Source of the DNA: Cunninghamia lanceolata
Lineage: Eukaryota; Streptophyta; Pinopsida; Cupressales; Cupressaceae
Assembly: GCA_027924645.1 (NCBI GenBank)
Contig: BSBN01001688.1
Location: 1,116,001-1,180,000 of the forward strand
Length of the DNA stretch: 64,000 nt
Direction: 5' to 3'
The notes under the pieces were generated by a model. The model saw only the letters and a list, made by a program, of their open reading frames with translations. It was not told the origin of the DNA and made no database searches. Positions 10,998 through 23,732 of this stretch are shown here, piece by piece. Made by a program: the position numbers and the translations under genes. Each line of letters opens with the position of its first letter. Within the stretch, counting starts at the first letter, position 1.

Positions 10998-12790
10998 TGT
11001 TAGAACACAAGGATATATTGAGAGGGGGGTGGTGAATCAATATATCTCAGTGCTTATTTCAGTTAAACATCAATAATGAAAACTTCTAACTATTTTAACT
11101 AGAAGATCAACAAATTAAACCAATTAAAGCACAACACATAAGCACACAACCACAACACCAGATTTATGTGGAAAACCCAAGAAGGGAAAAACCACGGTGA
11201 GCAAGCTGCTTGGATCTACTGTCCAAATCTAGCCTCACAAATAAAGATAAAACATGATTACAATATTATTTATGGGCTACAACACAAAAGAAGCTATAAC
11301 TCCCTGAAATATAATGCCTTACTGAATAAACCACCACTGCATCATTCGCACACTTCACTTTGTCACAAAACTTCACTTTCTCTGCCCAACAAACACTGCT
11401 ACCTCCTACACACCTTCACAAACATTCTCACATCTGTTCACACATCTTCGTACACTCTCCCACACTCATAGCTTCCTTAACAAACAAGATCTTTCATTTA
11501 TACCTTCCAAAATTTCCAAATTCCTTCTCCCATGTCGGCCAAGATGAAATGTGTAATCATGAAATGTGCAAGGCCACTCCAAGTTAGCATCCAAAAGATG
11601 TAGAAAATCAATGCGGTTCAAGCCAAGTGATTACCAGGACCTATTCTTCATTAATACATCTTCCCAAGTAGGTGCACACTTGAAATCATTTGGTGAGATC
11701 ATCAAAGCACATTAAGTCAGCCCAACAAACACTCATCCTTTCGCCCAATAGCTCCAGACCAAAAGTGATACCAAAGAGAATAATTAACATCATGAGGATC
11801 ATTACACAAGTACCATTAGCCTTATACAAACATTCTCAAGCAGTCTTTCCACTGAAATATATGTTTTCTTTTTGGCGCAAACAAACAAAAACTGAGCCTG
11901 GTATCACAAATGAATACTAAACACATAGCCTTAAGATAGAGCATTGAAAAACCAACTTGCGGTGTACTTCAACACTTGAAACTTGAATTGAATCATCCAA
12001 CTAAATATCTGAACGCATCTTCCAAACATAAAATCCAAAGGATAAATTGTGGTGAAATGCGGTGGCTTTTGCTATCTCCTCTAGACAACCCTAGTCAGCA
12101 GCAAGATCTGTCTTTGTTCTTCTGACCCCGAAGAACCTTTGTGGTACACCTTAGCAGCTGAAACTTGAATATTATCATATTCTCATCTATAAATGATCAA
12201 CCTTCAAATTGCATGACCTCAAATTCAACAATAGAGAAATGCAGAGCATTTCCCAGACGCGTCCTGACTGCAACAACTCTAAAGAACTGTCTTCACTCTG
12301 CGGGCTCTAAAAACTTTTGCGTTAATCTCTAAGCTCTAAAATCAAGAATATACAACCTTCACATATGTCCTTCACAAACTCCTAAACTGCAAGGCCATAC
12401 TACCAAGTGCGGAGGAATGTAGAGCATTCTCTTGAGCTTATTCTGTACAAACTCCAGTGCCTTGGACAACTTGAATCTTTCTTTCAAAACTAAAGCAATG
12501 CATTTCCTCAAGATATAATGAATACAATATTTGCATCGGAGACTTCATTCTCAACTTCATACAACAACAACAAACTATTTTCTCAAAGTAGGAATCTTCA
12601 TGTTAGCACACCATTTGTCTATACAACTTTCGGAGATATTGATGACATTCATTACCTTGCTCTTCTCATCACAACTTCTCTGATCTATCTTCTTTTGTCT
12701 TCTTCTATGATTACATTGCCACATAATTCCTTTATCATTACCTCTTGTCTCACACTGTTGACATCAATGACAACACAAGTGCAATGCTCA
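10998..12790 (-). repeat. 5' LTR of the decayed copia element (minus orientation)
   Basis: The LTR edge next to the primer site reads TGTTAGAACACAAGG then AGAGGGGGGTGGTGAATCA. This matches the edge TGTTGGATCTAGGG...GAGAGGGGGGGTGAATCA of the Sirevirus-like LTRs at 17.7 and 23.7 kb. At the far side, 12756-12776 is a 21-bp exact match to those LTRs at 19166 and 25166, about 25-45 bp from their outer end. The outer limit near 12790 is estimated from this. The ORFs at 11166-11920 and 12518-12901 are chance frames in it. Confidence 0.8.
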
Positions 12791-13976
12791 AAGTTAGTGC
12801 ATATGTCTCTCTCAAGGGGAAGGGCAATGATCCTGTACATGCAATATCAACCTCAAATTAATAGACAATTTAATCAACAATCATACTTCACCTCCTCGTA
12901 ATAGCTGGCATGTACAATAACTTCCATTATCAAAAAAATGATGTTTACATTTCTTTGTAATTTTCTAGTTAATTAAGAGTTACACTCATTACAAATACCT
13001 ATTAGTGTGCCCAAAAAATTAAAGTAATTTTCAATTAGTTTAAAATACACAAATAAATTAAACATGTTTTGTAAGAAAGATAGTTGATTTAAATGTAACA
13101 AAAGAATCTATTTAAACCTCATGGCACTCCAAGTGTGTACCTTGCATATAGTGAGGAATGTCGATATAGTATGAAGGGAATGGTCTTGAAGTTTGCAAGT
13201 GGCATTACACTTAGAAGATCCTCTTCTTATGTCCTGCAATGCTAAAATGTGTGTTAGTTTAATCTAGGGTGATTAATCTAATGCAATCTATAGAACAAAG
13301 TTATATTAAATTAATTTAGAGCTAGGTAGAAAATGATGTAGGAGCATAACTTACAAAGACCATAACTTTTGACCCAGGAAGTTGATGGAGCCCATTTTAT
13401 TAGCATGAATATCTTAAAGAGTCTAAAGCCTCCATAACCGACTTGCTCCAATTAATGGTCACGATTTCAAGATTTTTCAGGGCCTAATTTGACCATTTAA
13501 GGCCTCAAAAGTGTATTTTAGTGTTTTATTTTAGCAGGTTTTTGAATTTTAGACTTAATGGCCTTGTATTCGAGTGTGAGATTATGTTACAAGTCACTCT
13601 CAAGGCTTATTTGGACATGTAGATGAAAGGGGATAATTATTAGACCATTTTTGGTTGAATGTAAGGTTGCTAAAATAGTCGTTTGCTAAATTTAGCAATT
13701 TTAGTTATTCTAGACAGTTTCTAGTTTATGCTAGATCATGGGAGAGTGGAAGATGGCCTTTAGAGGAAAGACTCTTTGTATTTTGTTTTTTAGTTGTTAA
13801 AGAATGATAATATAGATTTCTGGTTGTTTTTTAGTAAAAATATTATTGTTGGTTCATTATTACATTTTTGGATTCATTAGAAAACCACAAATAAAAATTT
13901 GAAGATTAAATATGATAGATTAGGGTAGTCATCTATACAAATGATGATGGATTAATGAAGATAATGATTCATAGAA
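12791..13976. other. Non-coding stretch
   Basis: AT-rich, with no credible gene, RNA gene or clear repeat seen. Confidence 0.6.
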
Positions 13977-13982
13977 TTGATT

Positions 13983-14720
13983 TCCTCAAATTTGAATTTT
14001 ATTTCCCTCAAACGAATAATTGTCTCATACTTTGTATGTGGAGCCATATACAAGGCACATGAACTATTTGATATAATGCCTCAAAGAGATGTCATCTCAT
14101 GGAATACAATGATTGTAGGATATGCACAAAATGGATTTGTTGATAAGGCCTTAGAAACTTGCAAGCAAATGCAAATGTGGAAGCATAGACAAAGCATGCG
14201 AATTGTTTGACATAATGCCTCAAAGAAATGTGGTTTCAAGGAATGTCATGATTGAAAGATATGTACAAAATGGATATTTTGAAAAGGCTTTAGAAACTTT
14301 CAAGAAAATGCAATTAGTAGTTGTAAATCCAAATTCCATAACTTTTACCAATATTCTCCTTGTCTATGCCAAAATGGGAGCTTTGGAATAAGGTACAGAT
14401 ATCCATCAAAGCACAAAGGAAGGGGATTTTTTGTTAGATGTTATAGTTGCAATTGCCTTGGTAGACATGTGTGCAAAATGTAGACATATAGACAATGCAT
14501 GTGAATTATTTGAAAGAATTCCTTAAAGAGATGTGTCCTCATGGGCTACAATGATTGCAAGATATGCACAAAATAGATTTGTTGAAAAGACATAAACTTT
14601 CAAGCAAATACAATTGGTAGGTGTAAATCCAAATTACACAACGTTTACTGGCATCCACCTTGGCTATGCTAAAATTGGAGCTTTTGAACAAAGTATTTTA
14701 TGCAAGTAGATTTAAAAGCA
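13983..14720 (+). pseudogene. PLS-type pentatricopeptide repeat protein, broken
   Basis: PPR motifs read in order: [20 protein letters not shown] followed by [15 protein letters not shown], then [20 protein letters not shown], then PNSITFTNILLVYAKMGALE, then ALVDMCAKCRHIDNACELFE and RDVSSWATMIARYAQN, then NYTTFTGIHLGYAKIGAFEQ. These are the alternating motifs of plant PLS-class PPR proteins, which act in organelle RNA editing and processing. Breaks: a frame change near 14180 where one repeat has been deleted, an in-frame stop near 14390, one near 14524 and one near 14595. No E or DYW tail was found. It is a fragment with five to six repeat modules. Confidence 0.9.
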
Positions 14721-15136
14721 TTGTTGTAGTCAATATAATTTTCATCCTTTCTTGTAGTCTATACTATTTTGATTTGTATTCTTCCTTGCGAGAAAAAAGA
14801 GAAGGCCCTCATTTCCACTCAATAAATTGACCCTTGGGAGAGAATGTTAGTGTTATGTTTAGGGTTACTGCATTATTGAGTATGCATTATTCGCTTTTTA
14901 GAATATAGGATGGGGAAGAGATTTTAGAGAGGGGATTGAAACCTTAGAGAGATTTATTAGAAGAGTTCATGCTTAAGAAGGATTCAAGAGCTTGGTAAAA
15001 GATTGACAAAGGATGGTAGAAGCTAAAAGAGTGCAATGCAATAGATTTGGATAGCTTCAAACCTTTGTGCAGGTAATTTGAAAGAAGAGGTATTCTTCTT
15101 TGTATCTTATTGTTGTGTATGTGTATTGAAAATGCT

Positions 15137-15600
15137 TGGTTTCCATTTTATAATGATCTTGTGAGCTTAAAATAAGTTTTTAAGCATATTTTCATTTTGT
15201 TGAGAAAAGCTTTAAAAGGCCATTAATGGAGTGAAATGGACACTTGAGAGAAATTTTATATCAAATTATTTTTTAGAAAATAAATGTTTGTTTCCATTTT
15301 TTAATTATTGGATGTGTTCAAAAATGTTATTTAAACATACTTTTATTTTGTTGAGAACAACTTGGAAAAACCTATTAATGGAGTCATATGGACTCTTGAG
15401 ATAAAATTTACATAAAATTGTTTTATAGTAAATATATGCTTATTTCCATCTTTGTATGTTTGTGGATGTCTGAAAAGGTTGTTTAAACTCATTTTTATTT
15501 TTTGTTGAAAAAGCGTGGAAGTTCAACCATTAATGTAGTCATGAGATTTTTGAGGAAACTTAACATATGATTTTATTTTTGTAGAAAAATAAAATATGTG
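15137..15600. repeat. Three decayed tandem repeats, period about 150 bp
   Basis: Units start near 15137, 15287 and 15438. Each carries GCTTGGTTTCCAT or a variant, then AAACATATTTTCATTTTGTTGA, then CATTAATGGAGT, then GGACTCTTGAGA or a variant. The third unit is the most diverged. Confidence 0.75.
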
Positions 15601-16330
15601 ATATATTTTTTTGATATTTTAAAAATAGAATGGAGTGGTTATCTTAGATGTGTAGCAAGTGATAAGATATGTAAGAGGCTGGAGTTGCATCTCTTCCATT
15701 TTGATACGATGAGTCTAATGCAATATTGAACATTTCTTCCATGCTCATTATGTAATGAGTTTGATGCAAAATGTTTAAAGATGTATCAAACATTTTCTAC
15801 ATTCTCATAAATTGAGTTTGATGTAAAATATTTGAAGAAATACAAGAATGGATATTAGATGCAATTTCCAAAGGACCCTTGCATGAGAATGACATCTAGT
15901 AATGGGTGTTAACAATTGAGAAACCTTACATCTTCCTAGATAACCCATCTTGGACTTGGAGAATGGATGATATTCCATAGACTTACTCTACTCTTATTTA
16001 TCTCCTTACTTGGGATCTTGAGAATATTTTCATTGTGTCAAGAAATCCATGTTTATATTATAATATGAGTGTTTGAGAATCTGTTTGTGATCCATCTTAT
16101 CACCTCCTAAGCAAGGTGAGGTGGACCCTTGGTTCCACAAAGTTTGGGTGGTGAACTTTCCCACCATTGGCTTAAAAGAATGGAGCTTGAAGATTTCTTA
16201 CTTGGAGCTTGGAGGCATTCCCATACATTATTTCATTTTTTTCTTATGTTGATAATTAAGCTCAATTTGTAAAGTCAAGGAGATTGTTCCTTATGACTTT
16301 GTAGATGTCAAACCATATTACAATGGGGCC

Positions 16331-16365
16331 CTATATATAGTGGGCTCCCAAATGGGAGCTTCACC
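16331..16365 (+). promoter_or_regulatory. TATA-like site with short hairpin
   Basis: CCCTATATATAG is followed by GGCTCCCAAATGGGAGC, whose 6-bp arms (GCTCCC, GGGAGC) can pair. It looks like a core promoter of an old LTR, but without a defined element this is only suggestive. Confidence 0.3.
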
Positions 16366-17730
16366 CCTCTATTGTTCGGCTCATGTAGTTTCTATGTATT
16401 CTATGGATTTATTTTAAGAGTATTCTTTTTCATGTTTTATAATTTTAGATAAATTAGACATGAAACTCATTAAATCTATTTGAAAGGAATTTAAATTTTA
16501 TATGATTATTCATAATCCTTGCTTTCCAAAAATTATGTGCCCATTAATAGTCAAGGGTGGATTATGAATCCAATGAGATTATTTATATGTACTCAACATT
16601 TTAATATCAAAAGTTTTAAGAAAAAATATTAGTTAAGCATCTTTCTCACTAGGTTTAGAATGCTATTTGCCATGCATGTGATAGAGAATAGAGTGAATTG
16701 TTATTATGATTATGTATTGTATCAATTTGCCTTATATAGTCTTCTTATAGAAAAACACATTTTTAAATTCCTTAGAAGATTTTTTGTGAATTTTGGGCAT
16801 TTTCCATACTTGTTTTGCAACAGTCCCATTCACTAATTTCGTAGGGTGATTCACTAGGGTGAATGCTTGCTTATAGGGGTGAATAATAATAAAGAGTTTA
16901 AATATTGACTTTTTAGAAAACATAGAAGAATGAAACTTGATCCTTTGGAAGTATTGATATTTTATCTATCCTTGGGAAGTTTAAAATGTAGTGTTGAATG
17001 TATTTCCATTATGTTTTTCTTTATGTTGGACGAACGTAGTTGTGTGTACTAGTAAGCTAGAGGGATTACCTAGTGATGCTTTTACTTGACTATTCAGATA
17101 TGCTAAAGAATGGTAGATATTATTCTCATTTGATATTTTTATGTTTATGGATTGGAAATGAATTAATATTGTTTCTTAATTCATATGATTCCTTATTTAT
17201 GCTTGAACTAAATTGTAATTGGTAAATGAATAATCTTCTCAATGTTTCTTTAGTTTCCTATTTTGTGTAAGGTGGTGGGTATGAGTACCTATTCACTTGG
17301 TGTAGGGTGAGACCCTATCTTCCCTATCTTGTGTCATTGGGTTGGTTGGAATTGTGTCACTACTCTTACATTTACCCTTGTGGTGAAATATCTCACTTAG
17401 ATTAAGTCTTCCACTAGTGCAAGTATGTGTGTGTGTACCACCTTGGTATACATGCCACCTTTCATATATTGAGTTAAAGATGACTCTTTTCTTGTGTATG
17501 CCTACTCATATCTTCACCTTGGATAATAAATGTAAGGAACAAATTGTATGATGCATTCTTCCTTGTTATAGTCTTTTGTTATTATATGTGTTATTGTCAC
17601 ATTGTGTTGTGTGTCTACTTGGTAGGTTGAGTTGGTGACAACTCTCTACTTGTGTATGTTGTGTTTCCACCTTAGAAAGTCTGTCACATTGGGATGTTCA
17701 TCACTCCTTGTTGATATGGCATTGTGCCTC

Positions 17731-19209
17731 TGTTGGATCTAGGGCATACAACTGAGAGGGGGGGGGTGAATCAGTTGTATAAAACTTCTTGTTCTTTCAA
17801 ACTCTTGATTCTTGTTGTTAGTTAGCAGCATATAAATTAATCATCCATGAAAGCATAATACATAAACACAAGAGCAGATAAGCATCAACACATTGAACAC
17901 CAAGATTTTGACGTGGAAAACCTGGTTAAGGGAAAAACCACGGGGTGATTAACCCAAGAATTATTCTCTGTTAGAAGAATAAAGAAGAATGAATGGCACA
18001 TGCCAATTAGGGCTCACTGCCCGAGCACACTGCTCACAAAGAGGCCCACTGCCTACAAGGAGACACACTGTCTACAAAGTGATAAAAATCACAGTCTTGA
18101 ACTGGAGAATGACATCTCTACCATGTCTGGATCAGTTCCAATTAAGCCCAAAAACCTCTACTCTGCCTTTCGCACTTCTCTTCGCTATGCCACACTCATC
18201 CACCACACACCACACCTTGAAATGAACTCACAAACTGTTATTTATACAAGACATCAACTTAGGAACAAACATCTAAGTCGGCAAACAACCATAAGAGTAT
18301 CCACAAGATGAATAACACATCCGGTCGGCCACCACAAGAACATTTGCAGGATGAACAACTCATCCGGTCGGCTAAACAAAGCAAGAACTTCATCCAGAAG
18401 AATAACTTCAATTCTGGGCTCTACTATCAATGCGGATCAACAACACAACCTCAATACGATCCAGAAAGCTTCACAAGCCTGCCTGAATGACCGGATACAT
18501 CCGCACGTCCTTTACTTGCTGGAATCTCTTGTCTTCCTCATCCAGAACTTCAAGAACACAGTCTGTCGCCACTGTAGAAGGTACTTCTGGACCTTCAAAT
18601 CACACATTATCAATGCGAACCAACAACACAACTTCAACATGATCCAAGAACCTTAACAAGCCTGTCTGAATGACCAGGTACGTCCGCATTTCCTTTACTT
18701 ACTGAAATCTCTTATCCTCCTTATCCGAAACTTCAAGAACACAGTCTGTCGCCACTGTCATAATGCAAGAGGTACTTCCGGACTTCCAAATTATACACAA
18801 CTCGAGATGGCACATCAGAAGGACATCCCAAATACTCTTTCCAATCCGCAGATTAGGATTGTACAATTTTGGACCTCACCGGACCTTTCTGTGATCCTCT
18901 GTCACCTCTAAGCACTTGCCAGAACCGGTTCCACACAGACAGCCATAACTTCTTCAGGTCTTCATGCGGACCTCTGAAAACTTGACTGAAGCATCTCAAG
19001 ACTCATATCTACAAACCCTTTAATCCGCATCCTCAGGTTCTCAACCTATCCAATATATTTGCCTTCTTTTCATCACTGTTCTTCACTGTTCCTGACTGAG
19101 GGTAATTTTCTCAATATCCTCAACACACAGCTCATCCAATCCTTCTTGTCAATGTAATATGAGTATGTTGACATCAATGACAACACTGGTTCACCTCATA
19201 CTTGCAACA
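17731..19209 (-). repeat. 3' LTR of the copia element
   Basis: 1,479 bp, bounded by TGTTGG and TTGCAACA on the plus strand, that is TGTTGCAA...CCAACA in element sense. It is rich in CCGG/CCGA words. The ORFs at 17989-18656 are chance frames inside it and recur in the other LTR. Confidence 0.95.
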
Positions 19210-19210
19210 A

Positions 19211-19457
19211 TCTCCCCCTTTGTCATTGATGGCAACATATGATGTGAAAAACCATCAAGACAAGAACTTCTCCTTTCTGTCACAGCTCCCCCTATCAGCA
19301 ACAACTTTTTACATGTCTTCTCTCCCCCTTTGATCATTAACCACTTGTTTTTCACATGTCTTCTCTCCCCCTTTGACATCAATGGCAAAGGGCTCATACT
19401 TGCAATTCTAATACATCAGAATCATACCAGCTGCTCCCCCTTAGTAGCAGCTCCCCA
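19211..19457 (-). other. Multiple polypurine tracts before the 3' LTR
   Basis: On the minus strand, AGGGGGAG-type tracts occur at about 19211-19220, 19286-19293, 19322-19329, 19365-19374 and 19434-19441, with a shorter one at 19451-19456. The one at 19211 touches the LTR and is the likely true plus-strand primer. Arrays of such tracts are typical of the Sirevirus lineage. Confidence 0.85.
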
Positions 19458-19520
19458 TCATCAATCCGGATCACAAGATGTGACTATGATATCCACCGGA
19501 CTGATGCACATCGGTGCATC

Positions 19521-21764
19521 TTAGTTCATCACCGAAGGGGCCATGACCCCTAACTTCTCCCGGAGATATACAAAAGAGTCCTTGGGAAGAGGTTTTGTAA
19601 AGATATCTGCAATCTGATCCTTGGAGGGAACATACTCCAATCTGACTTCTTCCTTGTTTACTTGTTCTCTCAAAAAGTGAAATTTGATAGATATGTGCTT
19701 AGTCTTAGAATGCAATACCGGATTCTTAGAGATATTAATTGCACTTGAATTATCACAGAAAATTGTGATAGGCTCCTCATATTCAACTTTGATGTCTTTT
19801 AGCATCTGCTTCATCCATAAGATTTGAGTGCAACTACCTGCTGCTGCAATGTATTCTGCTTCAGTTGTAGACAGAGATGTTGCATCTTGTTTCTTGCTTA
19901 GCCAAGAAACCAATCTCTTGCCCAAAAAGAATGCTCCACCACTGGTGCTCTTCCGGTCATCCACATCTCCTGCCCAATCTGCATCTGTGTAAGCATGAAG
20001 AGAGAAATCCGGATCTCTAGGGTACCATAGACCATACTCAACTGTTCCTTTCAAGCACCTAAAAATTCTTTTGATTGCCATAACATGAGATTCTCTAGGA
20101 TCAGCCTGGAATCTTGCCACAAGACCAACAGCCTGCATTATATCTGGTCTAGTTTGAGTGAGATACAACAATCCACCAATCATTGATCTATACTTTGTCT
20201 GATCTGCCTTTGGAGAATCATCATCTTTGCTTAACTTACATCCGGTTGCCATAGGAGTGTTCATAGGCTTTGAGTCTTCCATACCAAATTTCCTTAACAA
20301 TTCTTTCACATATTTGGTCTGAGAAATGAAGATCCCTTCTTTTGTTTGAGAAATTTGCAGACCCAAGAAGAAATTCATTTCACCAAGCATAGACATTTCA
20401 AACTCACTTTTCATCTGATTTGCAAAAGTTTTGCACATACTATCTCTACCTCCAAAAATGATATCATCCACAAACACTTCAACAATCAAAATGTTTTCAT
20501 AATCAATTTTGAAATATAAGTTACTGTCAGCAGTACCTTTGTTGAATCCAATCTGCACAAGATGCTTATCCAACCTTTCATACCATGCTCTTGGGGCTTG
20601 CTTCAATCCATACAAAGCTTTCTTCAACTTGCAGACCATATCATCATTATCAGACAATTGAAATCCATCCGGTTGTTCAATGTAGACTTCTTCTTCCAGA
20701 TCACCATTTAGGAAGGCAGACTTGACATCCATCTGATATACCTTGAAGTCTTTGAAGGCAGCAAATGCAAGAAGTAATCTGACTGCTTCAATTCTTGCCA
20801 CCGGAGCAAAAGTCTCTTCAAAGTCAATTCCTTCTATTTGAGAGTAGCCTTTGCAGACCAATCTAGCTTTGTTTCTGATTACTTCACCAGCTTCATTTAG
20901 TTTGTTCCGGAAGACCCACTTGGTTCCAATTACATTCCTGTCTCTAGGTCTGGGAACAAGATCCCAAGTATGATTTTTCTCAATTTGCATCAATTCATCT
21001 TCCATTGCTTTGGTCCAGTTTTCATCATTGCAGGCTTCATTTATTGTTTTAGGTTCAATCTTTGAAATAAGACAACATTCATCCTGATTTTGAGCAACAT
21101 TCCTTCTAGTTTGTACACCTTTGCTTTTGTCACCTATGATTTGATCTTCAGAGTGGTTCAGTCTTACATACCTTGGAATTTTGGGAGTATCCTGCACTGC
21201 TGCTTCTTGATCAGGCTCATTCAGACCTATCTCTTCTTCCTGATTTACCGGATCAGGCTGACTCTGTCTCACCGGAGAGGATTGAGGTCCTTGAACACTG
21301 TCTTGGTCATCTTCATCAAACTCATAAAATCTTGAAGGCTTCTCAATTCCTTCATCAACTTTCACATTGGTGCTTTCTATCATCTTCCTTAATCTCTTAT
21401 TGTAACACCGGTATGCTTTGCTTTGAGTGGAGTAACCCAAGAAAATTCCTTCATCACTTCTAGCATCAAACTTTCCTAGATCTTCATCTCTTTTAATATA
21501 ACACTTGCTACCAAATACTCTGAAATATTTCACAGTAGGAGTGATGCCAAACCAGAGTTCATAGGGGGTCTTACCGGTGTTGTTTCTGATTTGAACTCGA
21601 TTGAGAGTGTAGACTGCAGTGCTGATAGCTTCCTTCCAAAACATTTAAGGAACATTTGCTTCCAACATCATTGTCCTGGCAGCTTCCTGGATGGTCCGGT
21701 TCTTTCTCTCAACTACTCCATTCTGCTGTGGAGTCCTAGGAGCAGACAACTGTCTCCTTATACC
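19521..21764 (-). pseudogene. pol: Copia pol, C-terminal part: integrase end, reverse transcriptase, RNase H
   Basis: The part after the second stop is 707 codons from 21644. In order: integrase C-terminal domain ([30 protein letters not shown]), a linker, then reverse transcriptase from about residue 215 with [23 protein letters not shown] (about 305) and the catalytic FVDDIIFGG (about 390), then RNase H with [18 protein letters not shown] (about 548), STTEAEYIA and IFCDNSSAI. Its catalytic residues appear intact. The 40 codons before it (21645-21764) read as integrase core in the same frame, bounded by TAG at 21762 and TAA at 21645. No frameshift separates the two halves, so the breaks are point changes. 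Confidence 0.95.
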
Positions 21765-23675
21765 CTACTTCTCACAAAAGTCAATGAACTCACCAGATGT
21801 AAATTCACCACCTCTATCAGACCTTAGACACTTTAGTTTCAATCCGGTTTGATTCTCTACCATAGCTTTGAAGATTTTGAACTTCTCAAATGCTTCTGAT
21901 TTTTCTTTTAGAAAGGTAACCCACATCATCCTGGAATGATCATCAATTAACAACATGAAATATCTATCACCTTGCAGACTCTTGATTCTTGTCGGACCAC
22001 AGAGATCAGTATGTACTAATTCCAACAATCCGATAGAAGACTGATCTTTGCTTTTGAAAGAGACTCTGCTTTGTTTACCTAGCTGACATTCTTTGCACAA
22101 ACTATTTGTAGGTTTCATCAATTTTGGAAGATCTCTTACAGCCTGAGTATTGCTTATCTTGATGATGTTATCAAAATTTACATGACACATTCTTCTATGC
22201 CATAACCAACTCTGATCAATTTGAGCAAACAAACAACTTTTATTTGAACCAACCAGATGAAAGATATTACCTTTTGTCTGAGTACCGGATGCAATTTCAG
22301 TTCCAGAGCTTGTAAAGATTCTGCATTTTCCATTCTTGAACTGGAGATCATAACCCTTGTCCACTAACTGACCAACACTGAGAAGATTGTGCTTTAATCC
22401 TTCAACATATAGTACGTTACCTGTTTTGCTTTTTCCATCAAAGGAAATAGTTCCCCTGCCTCTGATTCTGCCAGCTGAATTGTCACCAAACTTTACCATT
22501 CCTCCTTCATACCTTTCCAAATTCAAGAACTTATTCTTGTCACCAGTCATATGGTGAGAGCATCCACTGTCAATAACCCAATCATCCTTTTCTTCCACTT
22601 GAGCAGCCAAAGCTTTTTCAACAACTTTGTGATTGACAGATTCAGAGAGTATTGAATCTTCTTCCTTGATGGCAATAAACACCCACTCATTTCCGGATTT
22701 GCTTCCTAGTTCTGATTCATCATCTGTTACTCCTTCATTGTCATCTTCTTCATGAACATAATAGCAATTCTTTTGAAACCTTTGTCTGTGAGTATTAGAC
22801 CTTGCAGATCTTTCCGGACATCTTGAAGCAAAATGACCAATCTTATTGCAGTTGAAACACTTAAAGGGTAGTTTTCCTTCATACTTACCAGATCCTCTTG
22901 GCAGTCTCTTTGCAATGAGGGCTTCAAGTTGAGCTGTTTCTGCTTCTTCTTCTTCCATGTCTCTTCTTGCTTGATCATACCATGACATTTTCCTTGATGA
23001 GTTTTCTCCCAGATCAAATCTCTGTTTGCCTTTCACATAGGCACTGGCTTTGAAAGCAGATTCAGTCTTGGGAGGATCATCTCCAAACTCGGTCATTTCA
23101 AATGTAGCTAGTTTGCCAGCCAGTTGTTCTCTTGTGACAGTTGTGTGGGTTCTGAATTCATCAATGGCAGCAACCTTGATTTTGTAGGTAGCAGGAAGGG
23201 ATCTTAGGATTTTGCAGACAATCTCATTTTCATCTAAAGTTCCACCAGCATTTCTGATTCCACATACCAGCTCATTCACTCTTGGCATAAAGGTGGTGAT
23301 GTTTTCATCATCTCTCATTTTCAATCTTTCAAATTTCCCTTTCAGACTTTGCAACCTTGCACTTTTGACAAACTCATCTCCTTCATACAGAAGTTCCAGT
23401 TTAGTCAGGATCTCATATGCAGTTGGTAGGTCAATAACATTCGAGAGATCTGAGTCATTCAATGCGCTTAGAAGAGCTTCCTTGGTCCGTAGATTGTTTT
23501 CAGCTTCTGTGATTTCATTCAGAGTTGTCGGACCACCTTGTGGAGGTACATATGGTTTTGAAACCATAGCCAAGTATGCTTTTCCCATACATTCTAGGTG
23601 ACACTTCATGCGACCTTTCCAGAGAGTGAAGTTGGTTCCATCGAACTTCAGACTATCCTTCTTGTATGACGACAT
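21762..23675 (-). CDS. gag-pol: Copia gag-pol, N-terminal part: Gag, protease, integrase core
   Basis: The frame has 636 codons from ATG 23675 to the TAG ending at 21762. Gag occupies about residues 1-260 (FDGTNFTLWKGRMKCHL, LLYEGDEFVKSARLQSLKGKFERLK). The zinc knuckle CFNCNKIGHFASRCPE is at about 271-286. The aspartic protease site DSGCSHHMTGD is near 367. The integrase zinc domain WHRRMCHVNFDNI...CKECQLGK lies at about 492-530, then the catalytic core with HTDLCGP (about 555) and RSDRGGEF (about 618). The stop follows FIDFCEK inside the integrase core, so the integrase is cut before its last catalytic residue. The start is the first ATG after the primer site, 58 bp inside the LTR. Confidence 0.95.
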
Positions 23676-23718
23676 CCTGGATCACCTCAAGCGGTTAAGC
23701 TCCTATCAGAGGAACTTG

Positions 23719-23730
23719 GCTCTGATACCA
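23719..23730 (-). other. tRNA-Met primer-binding site of the copia element
   Basis: The minus strand reads TGGTATCAGAGCC, two bases from the 5' LTR edge. This is the usual primer site of plant copia elements, complementary to the 3' end of initiator Met-tRNA. Confidence 0.95.
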
Positions 23731-23732
23731 AT

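Larger units (their letters stand above)
14721..17730. other. Non-coding stretch into which the copia element inserted
   Basis: No gene was found. The stretch holds the ~150-bp tandem repeats (15137-15600) and a TATA-like site with a nearby hairpin (16330-16365). TGTTAGTG near 14853, after GGGAGAGAA, could be an LTR start, which would make this a decayed LTR continuing beyond 25.21 kb. I could not find its primer site, so I leave it unnamed. Confidence 0.5.

Noticed and set aside
12518..12901. 127-codon ORF
   Set aside because: It lies across the end of a decayed copia LTR and shows no protein motif.
15137..15600. CRISPR-like array
   Set aside because: The units are diverged tandem repeats without constant short repeats and unique spacers, and the DNA is a plant genome.
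17989..18656. ORFs repeated at 23989-24656
   Set aside because: They occur in both LTRs of the copia element simply because the LTRs are copies. They show no domain.
21090..21827. Plus-strand ORFs opposite copia pol
   Set aside because: They are antisense shadows of a clear RT and integrase frame.
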